A DNA stretch of 64,000 nucleotides from Cherax quadricarinatus (GCF_038502225.1 NC_091311.1:31584201-31648200); one strand, 5' to 3'. Shown: positions 42,230 to 54,034, counted from the stretch's first letter. The notes: a model not told the origin generated them from the letters alone. Made by a program: numbers and translations.

Positions 42230-42783
42230 TTGTTGAGGTGGTTTGGTCATTTAGAGAGAATGGATCAAAGTAGAATGACATGGAGAGCGTATAAATCTGT
42301 AGGGGAAGGAAGGCGGGGTAGGGGTCGTCCTCGAAAAGGTTGGAAGGAAGGGGTAAGGGAGATTTTGTGGGCGAGGGGTTTGGACTTCCAGCAGGCGTGC
42401 GTGAGCGTGTTCGATAGGAGTGAATGGAGACGAATGGTTTTTGGGACCTGACGAGCTGTTGGAGTGTGAGCAGGGTAATATTTAGTGAAGGGATTCAGGG
42501 AAACCGGTTATTTTTATGTAGCCGGACTTGAGTCCTGGAAATAGGAAGTACAATGCCTGCACTTTAAAGGAGGGTTCGGGATATTAGCAGTTTGGAGGGA
42601 TTTGTTATGTATCTTTATAGGTATATGCTTCTAAACTGTTGTATTCTGAGCACCTCTGCAAAAACAGTGATTATGTGTGAGTTGTGTGAGTGTAGTGATA
42701 GTGTTGAATGATGAAAGTATTTTCTTTTTGGGGATTTTCTTTCTTTTTGGGTCACCCTGCCTCGGTGGGAGACGGCCGACTTG

Positions 42784-42788
<5 letters not shown>
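42228..42788 (+). mobile_element. RTE-like LINE subfamily B, 3' end
   Basis: Starts in the RWFGHLERM block and runs to the 3' UTR end GTCACCCTGCCTCGGTGGGAGACGGCC, with TA arrays at both ends. Subfamily B differs from A (51019, 9320) in its terminal block (GGGAGACGGCCGAC versus GGGAATCGGCCGG) and in having a longer 3' UTR. Other B copies are at 56093 and 62931. Confidence 0.85.
42230..42451 (+). pseudogene. RTE-like RT extreme C-terminus
   Basis: 73 open codons: LRWFGHLERMDQSRMTWRAY, GRRGRGRPRKGWKEG, ARGLDFQQACVSVFDRSEWRRMVFGT. This is the conserved end of the ORF2 of this family, and the stop TGA at 42449-42451 is likely the natural one because the same residues end the copies at 51255 and 63253. 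Confidence 0.85.

Positions 42789-42861
<73 letters not shown>
42787..42861. repeat. (TA)n microsatellite
   Basis: TA array beginning at the terminal TTAATATATA of the RTE-like copy. Confidence 0.95.
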
Positions 42862-42864
<3 letters not shown>

Positions 42865-43089
42865 AGGGATTAGAATGAAATTAGCCAAGAGTCATGCACA
42901 CCATCGTATGTCCTTGGGTAGCAGTACAACATCCAGTTCCACTGGATGCGCTACTCTTAAGGATTGTATGGTCCGGTGGAATAAGGCGTCATGAGTTTTC
43001 GCCCACCATGAGGCAGGCCAAAGAGGCATGGGTTCGAGTCCTTGGCTAGTCGCAGTGTTGTTATTGATCAATACCACTCGTTCGTGGGC

Positions 43090-43096
<7 letters not shown>
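42862..43096 (+). mobile_element. tRNA-derived SINE-like element
   Basis: GGGTTCGAGTCC at about 43031-43042 is a good B box, and GTCCGGTGGAATAAGGCG about 60 bases upstream resembles an A box. The body before and after has no ORF. It is bounded by TA arrays on both sides. Confidence 0.6.
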
Positions 43097-43146
<50 letters not shown>

Positions 43147-43215
43147 CGTGTGTGTGTGTGTGCGTGTGTGTGTGTGTGTGTGCGTGTGTGTGGTTTGTGT
43201 GTGAATGTGTATGTA

Positions 43216-43248
<33 letters not shown>
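43097..43248. repeat. (TA)n then (GT)n microsatellite
   Basis: TA to 43134 passes directly into GT, which ends at the TACTCAACTAG terminus of a LINE-A copy. Confidence 0.95.
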
Positions 43249-43251
<3 letters not shown>

Positions 43252-43315
43252 CAACTAGTTGTACTTACCTAGTTGTTGTTGCGGGGGTCGATTCACAGCT
43301 CCTGGTCCCTCCTCT

Positions 43316-44189
43316 TCACTGGTGGCTACTAAGACACTCTTCCTGTTCATGAGCTTTATCATACTTCTTCTTAAAGCTATGTATGGTTCCTGCCTCCACT
43401 ACATCACTTGCTAGGCTATTCCACTTCCTGACAACTCTGTGACTTAAGAGATACTTCCTAACATCTCTGTAATTCATCTGAGTCTTCAACTTCCAATTGT
43501 GACCCGCTGTTGCTGAGTCGCATCTTTGGCACATTTTATCTCTGTCCACCTTGTCAATTCCTCTCAGTATTTTATATGTCGTTATCATATTCCCCTATCT
43601 CTCCTGTCCTCCAGTGTCGTCAGGTTGATTTCCCTTAACCTCTCGTCGTAGGACATGCCCCTTAGCTGCAGGACTAGTCTTTTTGCAAACCTTTGCACTA
43701 TCTCTAATTTCCTTACGTGCTTGGATAGGTGTGGGTTCCAAACTGGTGCTGCATACTCCAATACAGTACTGACATACACGGTGTACAGGGTCCTGAACGA
43801 TTCCTTATTGAGATGTCGGAATGCTGTTTTTAGGTTTGCTAGGCGCCCATATGCTGCAGCAGTTATTTGGTTAATGAGCTCCTCAGGAGATGTGCCTGGT
43901 GTTATTCTCACCCCAAGTTCCTTTTCCTTGAGTGAGGGTTGTAGTCTCTGGCCCCCTGGAGTGTACTCCATCTGTGGTCTTCTTTGCCCTTCTCCAATCT
44001 TCATGACTTTGCACTTGGTGGGGTTGAACTCCAGGAACCAGTTTCTGGACAGGCCTGCAGCCTGTCCAGATCCCTTTGTAAATCTGCCTTGGACTCGTCC
44101 GATTGAATTCTTCTCATCAATTTCACATCATCTGCAAACAGGGACACTTCTGAGTCTATTCCTTCCGACATGTCATTCACATATCCCAT
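43316..44189 (-). pseudogene. LINE-A RT catalytic end and C-terminus
   Basis: Three overlapping frames (43316-43588, 43585-44004, 44001-44189) carry the product in order: SLFADDVKLMRRI, then KIGEGQRRPQMEYTPGG and EYAAPVWNPHL, then NSLASDVVEAGTIHSFK. The catalytic FADD is present. Frameshifts occur near 44003 and 43587. Confidence 0.85.
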
Positions 44190-45426
44190 TGGTCAAAAGA
44201 GAGGCATATATAGGCGTATCAAAAAAGGGGATGGGGAGTTAAGAAATCAATATATTCAATTAAAGAGAGAAATAAAGAAAGGAATAAGAAAAGCAAAAAG
44301 GGATTATGAGGCTAAGGTCGCAAGGGATTCAAAGACTAACCCAAAAGGGTTCTTTCAGGTATATACCTGGAGGTTACCTGGAGGTTATTCCGGGGATCAA
44401 CGCCCCCGCGGCCCGGTCCATGACAAGATTGGCCCATTTAAGAGTAACTCAGGTCAGATCACTGACAGTGATAAGGATATGTGTGAAATTCTCAATACCT
44501 ACTTCCTCTCAGTTTTCACCCAGGAAAATACTAGCGATATTCCTGAAATAATAGATTATGTAGAACAGGATGATAATAAACTATGTACGATTGCGGTAAC
44601 CAGTGACTTGGTCCTCAGACAAATAGAGAAACTAAAACCTAACAAATCCTCGGGCCCTGATGAACTGTTTGCAAGGGTGTTAAAGGAATGTAAAGAGGAA
44701 CTTAGCATACCTTTGGCTAATCTTTTTAACATATCACTACAAACTGGCATAGTGCCTGATAAGTGGAAAATGGCAAATGTAATACCTATTTACAAGGCAG
44801 GTGACAGGTCCTTGGCTTCGAACTATAGACCAACAAGCCTTACCTCCATAGTGGGAAAATTTATGGAATCAATATTTGCCGAAGCAATTCGTAGCCATCT
44901 TGACAGGCACAGATTGATTAATGAATCTCATCACGGTTTTACAAAGGGGCGTTCCTGTCTTACGAATTTACTAACTTTTTTCACTAAGGTGTTTGAGGAG
45001 GTAGATCATGGTAATGAATATGATATTGTGTATATGGACTTCAGTAAGGCTTTCGATAGAGTTCCACACCAGAGGCTCTTGAGGAAACTTAAGGCACACG
45101 GAATAGGAGGAGAAATTTTTTCCTGGGTAGAGGCATGGCTGACAAATAGACAGCAGAGAGCTTGCATAAATGGGAAGATATCAGAATGGGGACACGTCAC
45201 AAGCGGTGTTCCTCAGGGGTCAGTGTTGGGCCCGTTGTTGTTCACAATTTACATAAACGACATAGATGAGGGAATAAATAGTGACATCAGCAAATTTGCT
45301 GATGACACCAAATTAGGCCGTCCAATTCATTCTAATGAGGACACTAGAGCACTCCAGTATGATTTGAATAGACTGATGCAATGGTCGGAGAAGTGGCAGA
45401 TGCAGTTTAATATTGACAAATGCTAA
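44190..45426 (+). pseudogene. CR1 RT domain, ends at an in-frame stop
   Basis: NKSSGPDELFARVLK, NYRPTSLTSIVGKFME, HGFTKGRSCLTNLL, YMDFSKAFDRVPH (motif A), [14 protein letters not shown] (motif B) and SKFADDTKL (motif C) are all present. The RT core is intact to NIDKC, where TAA (45424-45426) interrupts. Residues encoded at 44352-44430 (YTWRLPGGYSGDQRPRGPV) are foreign and derive from the inserted LINE-C tail, which kept the frame open. Confidence 0.88.
44352..44430 (-). mobile_element. LINE-C 3'-end fragment inside CR1
   Basis: The minus strand reads GACCGGGCCGCGGGGGCGTTGATCCCCGGAATAACCTCCAGGTAACCTCCAGGTA, matching the end of LINE-C at 13030-13096. A very short 3'-only insertion of the same family. 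Confidence 0.8.
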
Positions 45427-46110
45427 GTTCTAAATGTTGGACAGTTAAATAACCAAGCCACATATAAACTAAATAATGAAGATCTTAATACTACTGATTG
45501 GGAAAAGGATTTAGGAGTTCTGGTTAGTAGTAATCTAAAACCAACACAACAGTGCATTAGTGTTCGCAATAAAGCTAACAGAATTCTTGGCTTCATATCT
45601 AGAAGTATAAATAATAGAAGTCCTCAGGTTATTCTTCAACTCTATATATCCTTGGTTAGGCCTCATTCAGACTATGCTGCTCAGTTCTGGTCACCGTATT
45701 ACAGAATGGATATAAATGCTCTGGAAAACGTACAGAGAAGGATGACAAAGATGATCCCACGTATCAGAAATCTTCCCTATGAGGATAGACTGAGGGCCCT
45801 GAATCTGCACTCTCTCGAAAGGCGTAGAATTAGGGGGAGATATGATCGAGGTGTATAAATGGAAAACAGGAATAAATAAAGGGGATGTAAATAGCGTGCT
45901 AAAAATTTCCAGCCAAGACAGGATTCGCAGCAATGATTTCAAGTCGGAAAACTTCAGATTCAGGAAGGATATAGGAAAGCACTGGTTTGGTAATAGAGTT
46001 GTGGATGAGTGAAACAAACTCCCGAGTACAGTTATTGAGGCTAATACGTTGTGTAGTTTTAAAAATAGGTTAGATAAATACATGAGTGGGTGTGGGTGGG
46101 TGTGAGTTGG
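45427..46110 (+). pseudogene. CR1 RT C-terminal part
   Basis: After the stop the same frame continues through LGVLVSSNLKP, QLYISLVRPHSDYAAQFWSPYY and LENVQRRMTKMIPRIRNLPYEDRL. A one-base gain in the G run near 45835 shifts it. The last part has a TGA where the usual W of the (D/E)WNxLP block should be (about 46010). Confidence 0.8.
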
Positions 46111-46307
46111 ACCTGACTAGCTTGTGCTGCTGGGTCTGGTGCCGTGCTCCATCCTTTAGTGGAGGTGACCAGACTGGGTGGGTCATTGGGCTAATCCGGG
46201 GGGGTCATTGGGCTAATCCGGGGGGGGGGGAACATAGACCTGCTCCCCATGGGTCAGTAGGCCTGTTGCAGTATTCCTTCTTTCTTATGTTCTTATGTTC
46301 TTATGTA

Positions 46308-46541
46308 TTAAAAACAGCACCGGTCCTATGACTGACCCCTGTGGAACCCCGCTTGTCACAGGCGCTAATTCTGACACTTCGTCACGTACCATGACTCGCT
46401 GATGTCTTCCCTACAGGTATTCTCTGATCCATTGCAGTGCCTTCCCTGTTATCCCTGCCTGGTCCTCCAGCTGATGCACTAATCTCTTGTGTGGAACTGT
46501 GTCAAACGCCTTCTTACAATCCAAGAAAACGCAATCTACAC
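46308..46541 (-). pseudogene. LINE-A RT palm fragment upstream of the CR1 insertion
   Basis: The minus-strand sense includes a DCKKAFDTVPHK-type motif A region and a [16 protein letters not shown] motif B block, leading toward the FADD box on the other side of the insertion. No single long frame remains. Confidence 0.7.
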
Positions 46542-46570
46542 ATCTGTCTCTGTCTCTGTCTCTGTCTCTA

Positions 46571-46661
<91 letters not shown>
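46542..46661. repeat. (CTGTCT)n and (CT)n microsatellite
   Basis: CTGTCT hexamers for about 48 bases, then pure CT for about 70. It starts exactly where LINE-A copy 3 is truncated. Confidence 0.96.
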
Positions 46662-46664
<3 letters not shown>

Positions 46665-46783
46665 CTTACTGTTGTCACCCTGCCATAGAACTCATGTCAG
46701 TGGCACTGGTTTGTACTTTAATGCTTTGTGTCTGTCTCCTTATTTAAAACTTGGGACTACATTTGTCTTCCATACCTCAGGTA

Positions 46784-46928
<145 letters not shown>

Positions 46929-47296
46929 CAGAAAGATTTGAATGAGGACAAAACAGTATTTGATATAAAACCTGTTTGTTTTTCCTGAAGTAGGCCGCGT
47001 GCCCTTGATGCTGCAGAAACTTCTTCACAGGATCACAACATTGCTTCTCTGGAAGAGAATGCATAAACATTGACATAGTTCATGTATATAATTTAAGAGA
47101 GAAGAACGGTGACGTTTTTCACAATCTGACATCGTGATTTGCAACGGTCGCGAGGATGACTTCCATTTCTGTCTGATGGCTGTGTTGTCTAATTGGACCT
47201 TTGGCTTGATTCCAAGCGCCTGTAAATGACAGGTTACACCTACCTTTGTATGTATATGATACTGAAAAATAAAGTACACACACCCACACACACTGG
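46929..47296. other. unassigned sequence
   Basis: No domain or repeat recognised. Confidence 0.5.
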
Positions 47297-48729
<1,433 letters not shown>

Positions 48730-49140
48730 GGAGATATGGCAGAGATAAGAATTGTACATAGGTTGTATTTTGGTCACACTGAATCAATGAAACGCCTCAG
48801 AGCATATAGAATGTTTCTTTGGAACGGAGAAGAGAGAGGTATCTGTTAAGCAATACATGGAAGATGTCACTGTCCCGCATACTGTTATAACAGCCTTCTG
48901 AAGTGAATGATTTGAGAGAAAGTATGGAAGCCAAAGAAGATCAGGGAAACTATTGGTACATCATTCGTGGTCCAAGACTCAACACATTACCAGCATATAT
49001 TAGAAATATTGCCGGATCGAAGACTGAAGTTCTTAAGAAACTAGACAGCTTCCTGCTACAAGTAAGAAATCAGCCGGATCAGGTGAGCACAAACTTCCTG
49101 GGTGACAAGGAGGTAAACAGGAAAGCCTGACTTCAGGCGG
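48730..49140 (+). pseudogene. LINE ORF2 C-terminal fragment
   Basis: The frame at 48903-49130 includes IIRGPRLNTLPAYIRNIAGSKTEVLKKLDSFLLQVRNQPDQ, comparable to the LINE-C end SVRGPRLFNCLPAHIRG..LAVFKLALDKHLKSVPDQP. This is the ending shared by Jockey/CR1-type RT proteins. The upstream part is out of frame. A diverged relative of LINE-C or another family. Confidence 0.6.
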
Positions 49141-49519
49141 GGCTGTGAGGGTAGAAGAAGAATGGAAACCGGTCACAAGTAAAGTACAGCTAAGCTGAGT
49201 GCTGCAAAGTGTTGTCCACTCGGATTATTATCCTCTCCGAGTATAATTCGAGTAAAGTTTTCTTCTTGGCAGAGCACCACACTGCAACACAGTTTTCCTT
49301 CTATATCTATTACGCCATTTTCTATCACCTCACAACACAAGAACCAACAAAACGCTCAAATTCACAGCAGCTTAGGAAAATCCTTTGAAATATAGTTCCA
49401 AATGCCTGATAACTGGCTGGTAGTTAACATACCCAGGGATTAAAAGAGATTTATGTGACGGGGCGCTCGCGTTAGATACCCATCTTTACAAGTTCTAACA
49501 CTAGTCTCAGCCAAACACC
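49141..49519. other. unassigned sequence
   Basis: Possibly the 3' UTR of the preceding LINE relic at its start. Otherwise no recognisable content. Confidence 0.45.
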
Positions 49520-49990
49520 AACTCCACTACCACCCCTCACTCAATGACCCACTACTACCACCTCTGACTCCATGGCCTGCCACTAACACCACTACCACCT
49601 CTGACTCCATGACCCACTACTACCTTATCTGACTCCATGGCCTGCCACTAACACCACTACCACCTCTGACTCCATGACCCACTACTACCACCTCTGACTC
49701 CATGACCCACTACTACCTTATCTGACTCCATGACCTGCCACTGCCACCACCATCTTCCCTGACTCCATGATTTGCCACCAACACCACTTCTGGTTCCATA
49801 ACTTTCTGCTGCCTCCATACCACTACCTACCTCCTCTGGAAAAATAAGCTGCTATCACCACTATTACCATCACAACTACTGCCTACCTCATGTGGCTCCA
49901 AGATCTCCCATACCACTACTAATATCAACACAACTAAGTACCTACTCTTGCTATAGGACCTATCACTTACCACTACTACTACCATCACCA
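49520..49990. repeat. imperfect minisatellite of TCCATGACC/ACTACTACCACC units
   Basis: Repeated pieces of CACTACTACCACCTCTGACTCCATG with units of roughly 27-36 bases and growing divergence to the right. One strand is strongly C/A-biased. No frame carries a start and domain. Confidence 0.8.
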
Positions 49991-50538
49991 CCACCTCCTT
50001 TAGCTACACGACCAGCCAGTACCACTTCTTCTGATGCCTTTTCATTTCAAACGCTCTAAGTTCGAGTGATGGCATCGCCTGAGCTCGTAACGCCAACCAC
50101 TCTACCTGAGAGTGTATCTTCTCTCTGTGTGTTCAATCACAAGACCAAAGTGATGGAAGACACGTGAAGGTGAGGAACGACTACCTCAGTAGCGGGGAGG
50201 AAACAGCTCGTTGGAGTCGCCGGTGCTATCTACAGCTTTGCCTAATATATTTCTCCTCACAGTATTCGTAAACAAGACGAGATCTATGTTTTGTGACAGT
50301 TACTCTGGTCCTCAGGACTTGTATTAATGGGCAGGTGAGTGGTGTTGGCACCTAGTTTGCATCCCACCTTGGCGCACCTCACTACTTTAGCGCCGTCGTT
50401 AAATCCTCGCCTGCCCCAGGCCACCTGCGGAGATAAGACCTTCGCTGCCCACCCGAATTTACGACTTCACTTAAGTGTGCAGGTTTTCCGGTTTTGTAAA
50501 TACGTTGATCAGCAAGTGCAGTAAATCCTGGGTAAGTA
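49991..50538. other. unassigned, with a weak tRNA-like trace at 50048-50112
   Basis: The minus strand of 50048-50112 (GGTAGAGTGGTTGGCGTTACGAGCTC) resembles the A-box part of a tRNA-derived SINE, but no proper B box follows. Nothing else recognised. Confidence 0.4.
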
Positions 50539-50544
50539 TCGGAA

Positions 50545-50612
50545 TTTGTGGTCTGGTGACTCATAGCTCAGTAGTAGGGCGCTCGGTTCACAGCCGAATT
50601 CTGTAGATCCAC
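50545..50612 (+). repeat. tRNA-like relic (Val-CAC-like anticodon arm)
   Basis: TAGCTCAGTAGTAGGGCGCTCGG resembles an A-box/D-arm segment, followed by TCGG-TTCACAG-CCGA, a perfect anticodon-type hairpin with CAC in the right loop position. The T arm is lost. Probably the head of a decayed SINE. Confidence 0.4.
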
Positions 50613-51018
50613 TTTTAGGGAAGGAGAGGAAGTACCCTAATAAAAATAAGACAGACTTCCCTGCTTTCTTGGTGGCTTATAAACCTTCTGAGGTAAATAA
50701 TAAGATTTTTTCTCTCTTTATTTCAAATCTCGGAAAAATGAACGTCATATACTGATCATGCACTTCTTACTAACAACATTCTGTTTTCATCGTAGGTAAC
50801 AGAATGTAAACAGCAACTACCTAGGGAGGTCCTGTCATACGAGTTTGAAAAAGATGCGTGTTAAATTGTTTGATCTCGCGCAAGATTCCTGGAATTATTT
50901 TCTGTCTCATAAACATGTAAGATGACATGCAAATTTTACAAGCTTAAACATACATTTACAAAAATAATGTGTCAGATAAAGTATTGCATATATATATTTT
51001 ATTTTTTTTTTATTATCA
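50613..51018. other. unassigned sequence
   Basis: AT-rich with a T-rich end at 50995-51012 that borders the RTE-like copy. No feature seen. Confidence 0.5.
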
Positions 51019-52757
51019 CACCGGCCGATTCCCACCAAGGCAGGGTGGCCCGAAAAAGAAAAACTTTCACCATCATTCACTCCATCACTGTCTTGCCAGA
51101 AGGGTGCTTTACACTACAGTTTTTAAACTGCAACATTAACACCCCTCCTTCAGAGTGCAGGCACTGTACTTCCCATCTCCAGGACTCAAGTCCGGCCTGC
51201 CGGTTTCCCTGAATCCCTTCATAAATGTTACTTTGCTCACACTCCAACAGCACGTCAAGTATTAAAAACCATTTGTCTCCATTCACTCCTATCAAACACG
51301 CTCAAGCATGCCTGCTGGAAGTCCAAGCCCCTCGCACACAAAACCTCCTTTACCCCCTCCCTCCAACCCTTCCTAGGCCGACCCCTACCCCGCCTTCCTT
51401 CCACTACAGACTGATACACTCTTGAAGTCATTCTGTTTCGCTCCATTCTCTCTACATGTCCGAACCACCTCAACAACCCTTCCTCAGCCCTCTGGACAAC
51501 AGTTTTGGTAATCCCGCACCTCCTCCTAACTTCCAAACTACGAATTCTCTGCATTATATTCACACCACACATTGCCCTCAGACATGACATCTCCACTGCC
51601 TCCAGCCTTCTCCTCGCTGCAACATTCATCACCCACGCTTCACACCCATATAAGAGCGTTGGTAAAACTATACTCTCATACATTCCCCTCTTTGCCTCCA
51701 AGGACAAAGTTCTTTGTCTCCACAGACTCCTAAGTGCACCACTCACTCTTTTTCCCTCATCAATTCTATGATTCACCTCATCTTTCATAGACCCATCCGC
51801 TGACACGTCCACTCCCAAATATCTGAATACGTTCACCTCCTCCATACTCTCTCCCTCCAATCTGATATTCAATCTTTCATCACCTAATCTTTTTGTTATC
51901 CTCATAACCTTACTCTTTCCTGTATTCACCTTTAATTTTCTTCTTTTGCACACCCTACCAAATTCATCCACCAATCTCTGCAACTTCTCTTCAGAATCTC
52001 CCAAGAGCACAGTGTCATCAGCAAAGAGCAGCTGTGACAACTCCCACTTTGTGTGTGATTCTTTATCTTTTAACTCCACGCCTCTTGCCAAGACCCTCAC
52101 ATTTACTTCTCTTACAACCCCATCTATAAATATATTAAACAACCACGGTGACATCACACATCCTTGTCTAAGGCCTACTTTTACTGGGAAAAAATTTCCC
52201 TCTTTCCTACATACTCTAACTTGAGCCTCACTATCCTCGTAAAAACTCTTCACTGCTTTCAGTAACCTACCTCCTACACCATACACTTGCAACATCTGCC
52301 ACATTGCCCCCCTATCCACCCTGTCATACGCCTTTTCCAAATCCATAAATGCCACAAAGACCTCTTTAGCCTTATCTAAATACTGTTCACTTATATGTTT
52401 CACTGTAAACACCTGGTCCACACACCCCCTACCTTTCCTAAAGCCTCCTTGTTCATCTGCTATCCTATTCTCCGTCTTACTCTTAATTCTTTCAATTATA
52501 ACTCTACCATACACTTTACCAGGTACACTCAACAGACTTATCCCCCTATAATTTTTGCACTCTCTTTTATCCCCTTTGCCTTTATACAAAGGAACTATGC
52601 ATGCTCTCTGCCAATCCCTAGGTACCTTACCCTCTTCCATACATTTATTAAACAATTGCACCAACCACTCCAAAACTATATCCCCACCTGCTTTTAACAT
52701 TTCTATCTTTATCCCATCAATCCCGGCTGCCTTACCCCCTTTCATTTTACCTACTGC
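51019..52757 (-). mobile_element. RTE-like LINE subfamily A copy 2, 5'-truncated
   Basis: The 3' end has the block CACACCGGCCGATTCCCACCAAGGCAGGGTGGCCCG on the plus strand, followed by an A/T-rich tail (50995-51018). The 5' truncation at 52757, just before the RT, runs into a TA-rich tract. The 3' UTR is about 235 bases. The intact RT frame makes it the reference copy of this family in the window. Confidence 0.9.
51255..52745 (-). CDS. RTE-like reverse transcriptase, open but N-terminally truncated
   Basis: 496 codons with no stop. KGGKAAGIDGIKIEMLK begins the RT fingers. PLYKGKGDKRECKNYRGISLLSVPGKV, EQGGFRKGRGC, VAFMDLEKAYDRVDR (motif A), VGLRQGCVMSPWLFNIFID (motif B) and LLFADDTVLL (motif C, both Asp) follow. 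The C-terminal half has FRYLGVDVSADG, LLYGCEAWVM, LLRWFGHVERM and RGRPRKGW. The RWFGH and RGRPRKGW features led me to RTE-like, but other RT clades share them. No start codon belongs to it, because the endonuclease is missing upstream. Confidence 0.85.
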   Translation of the reverse strand: MKGGKAAGIDGIKIEMLKAGGDIVLEWLVQLFNKCMEEGKVPRDWQRACIVPLYKGKGDKRECKNYRGISLLSVPGKVYGRVIIERIKSKTENRIADEQGGFRKGRGCVDQVFTVKHISEQYLDKAKEVFVAFMDLEKAYDRVDRGAMWQMLQVYGVGGRLLKAVKSFYEDSEAQVRVCRKEGNFFPVKVGLRQGCVMSPWLFNIFIDGVVREVNVRVLARGVELKDKESHTKWELSQLLFADDTVLLGDSEEKLQRLVDEFGRVCKRRKLKVNTGKSKVMRITKRLGDERLNIRLEGESMEEVNVFRYLGVDVSADGSMKDEVNHRIDEGKRVSGALRSLWRQRTLSLEAKRGMYESIVLPTLLYGCEAWVMNVAARRRLEAVEMSCLRAMCGVNIMQRIRSLEVRRRCGITKTVVQRAEEGLLRWFGHVERMERNRMTSRVYQSVVEGRRGRGRPRKGWREGVKEVLCARGLDFQQACLSVFDRSEWRQMVFNT

Positions 52758-52829
52758 CTACATATATACATATATATAATATATATATACATACATATAT
52801 ATAATGTATATATATATACATATATATAT
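52758..52829. repeat. TA-rich imperfect microsatellite
   Basis: ATATATACATATATATAATG-type repeats between the RTE-like truncation and the Penelope-like terminus. Confidence 0.85.
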
Positions 52830-52854
52830 GCAAAACAACCACTGTGAAAGAGTA

Positions 52855-52905
52855 ATGAAATTCCAAGCGCTTTCGTGACTACTCACATTGTCAAGGAACT
52901 ATGAA
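52855..52905 (-). ncRNA. hammerhead-like motif, Penelope 3' terminus
   Basis: The minus strand reads TTGACAA (52894-52888), an extra T, GTGA-GTAG-TCAC, GAAA, GCGCTT, then GGAATT pairing with the AGTTCC before the core. Same layout as 53926-53968. Confidence 0.6.
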
Positions 52906-52955
52906 AGTAATACATCAAAGGAAGGCAATAAAAGGGCTTAGACCACACCTCACAG

Positions 52956-53880
52956 TCAACTCCCACAACAAAGAGACACCTGACGCGGAACAATACAGGA
53001 CTCATAAGAAAAGAGGAACACTGCAGTAGGTCCACTGGTCCAACTAGACAGGTCCTCACGACAACCCAAGAAATAAGGTTTATTATTTGTCCAATGTATT
53101 ATTAAACTCAACCAAATTTTATTAATTATAAATGAATCTAATTTATACAAACATAAGGAAATATTCATATTATTTTCAAAACTGCTTTTTATGAAAAAAG
53201 ATTCAATTATATTTCTGTCAACCATGGACTTGCTTGATGCAACTTTCTCAACTTTTTGAAAATCAATTGGATGGTTAAAATCTCTCACATGAATAAATAG
53301 AGCATTGGAATCTTGTCCAGTTCTAATGCTATATTTATGTTGTTTTAATCTAAGTTCGAGATTTTTACCAGTTTGACCGTAATAAACTTTATCGAAAAAT
53401 TTACAAGGAATCTTATAGACACATCCGTCAGCATTTTGGGGGGAATTCTTTATCAAAAGTTTTTTTACTGTATCAAGATTTTTAAATACATCTTTAATAT
53501 TAAAAGTCTTAAGAAGAGAAGGCATATCAACCAAGTTTTCATGGTAAGGGAGAACCAACATATTTTTAGTTGAATAAGGTTGGTTGTCCCTTTTTGGGTT
53601 GTAAAAAGTATTTCTAGCAATTTTAAATGACTTATCAATTACATTTCTCGGGTATTTCAGATCAATGGCTATTTCATAAATTTTGGATATTTCTTCATCT
53701 ATGAACTCTGGACTACAAATACGTAAAGCTCTCAAAAACATTGATGAGAAAACAGACAGTTTAACTCTATCTTGATGGGAAGAATAATAGTGTACATAGG
53801 AACAGTTATTTGTAGGTTTTCTGTAAATTTTAAATTTGAATTCATTATTACTCTTAATAATTAAAACATCTAGAAAAGGC
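52956..53880 (-). pseudogene. Penelope-like RT C-terminus and GIY-YIG endonuclease
   Basis: From 53880 downward: RPFLDVLI, KIYRKPTNN and VFSSMFLRAL, which end a Penelope-type RT. GCVYKIPC and KVYYGQTGKNLELRLKQHK form the GIY-YIG core (G-x-Y and Y-x-G with the following R), and the Glu in NIIESFFI is in the expected metal-binding position. The frame is open over 261 codons from 53741. The RT palm is missing, so the element cannot be autonomous. Confidence 0.88.
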
Positions 53881-53925
53881 CTTTTCTAGATGTTTTAATT
53901 GCCTTCCTTTGATGTATTACTTTCA

Positions 53926-53968
53926 TAGTTCCTTGACAATGTGAGTAGTCACGAAAGCGCTTGGAATT
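53926..53968 (+). ncRNA. hammerhead-like motif, U3-A8 type, with 6-bp stem I
   Basis: Core TTGACAA is at 53933-53939 and stem II pairs GTGA 53941-53944 with TCAC 53949-53952. GAAA is at 53953-53956. Stem III is AGC/GCT (53956-53961) and U53962 is at the cleavage position. Stem I is 53927-53932 with 53963-53968 (AGTTCC/GGAATT, one G-U). The zero-loop stem III implies action as a dimer. Confidence 0.65.
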
Positions 53969-54032
53969 TCACTACTCTTTCAGAGTGGTTGCTTTGCATA
54001 TTTTAAAATCACCTGTTTACTGTGATCTTATT

Positions 54033-54034
54033 GC

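Larger units (their letters stand above)
44190..46307 (+). mobile_element. CR1-type LINE nested in LINE-A
   Basis: RT-coding LINE ending in tandem TTCTTATG units (about 46274-46305). An 8-bp tandem tail of the ATTCTATG kind is a hallmark of CR1 elements. The endonuclease is absent, so it is 5'-truncated. A 75-base piece of LINE-C 3' end is inserted near its start (44352-44430). Confidence 0.88.
43249..46541 (-). mobile_element. LINE-A copy 3, split by a CR1 insertion
   Basis: Minus-strand pieces 43249-44189 (3' UTR, RT C-terminus and FADD box) and 46308-46541 (RT palm upstream of FADD) are collinear around the plus-strand CR1 at 44190-46307. It has the same terminal motif as the other copies, with an AC tract beyond the 3' end. 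It is the longest LINE-A copy here. The 5' end is truncated at a CT array. Confidence 0.87.
52830..53998 (-). mobile_element. Penelope-like element, truncated, with inverted termini
   Basis: The minus strand encodes the end of a Penelope-type RT and a GIY-YIG endonuclease. Both ends carry the same roughly 100-base sequence in inverted orientation (52830-52930 and 53900-53998), each with a hammerhead-like motif. The 5' break is at a palindrome (CATCTAGAAAAGGCC/GGCCTTTTCTAGATG, 53866-53895), where the inverted terminus is joined to RT-coding sequence. Inverted end pieces are common for Penelope insertions. Confidence 0.88.
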
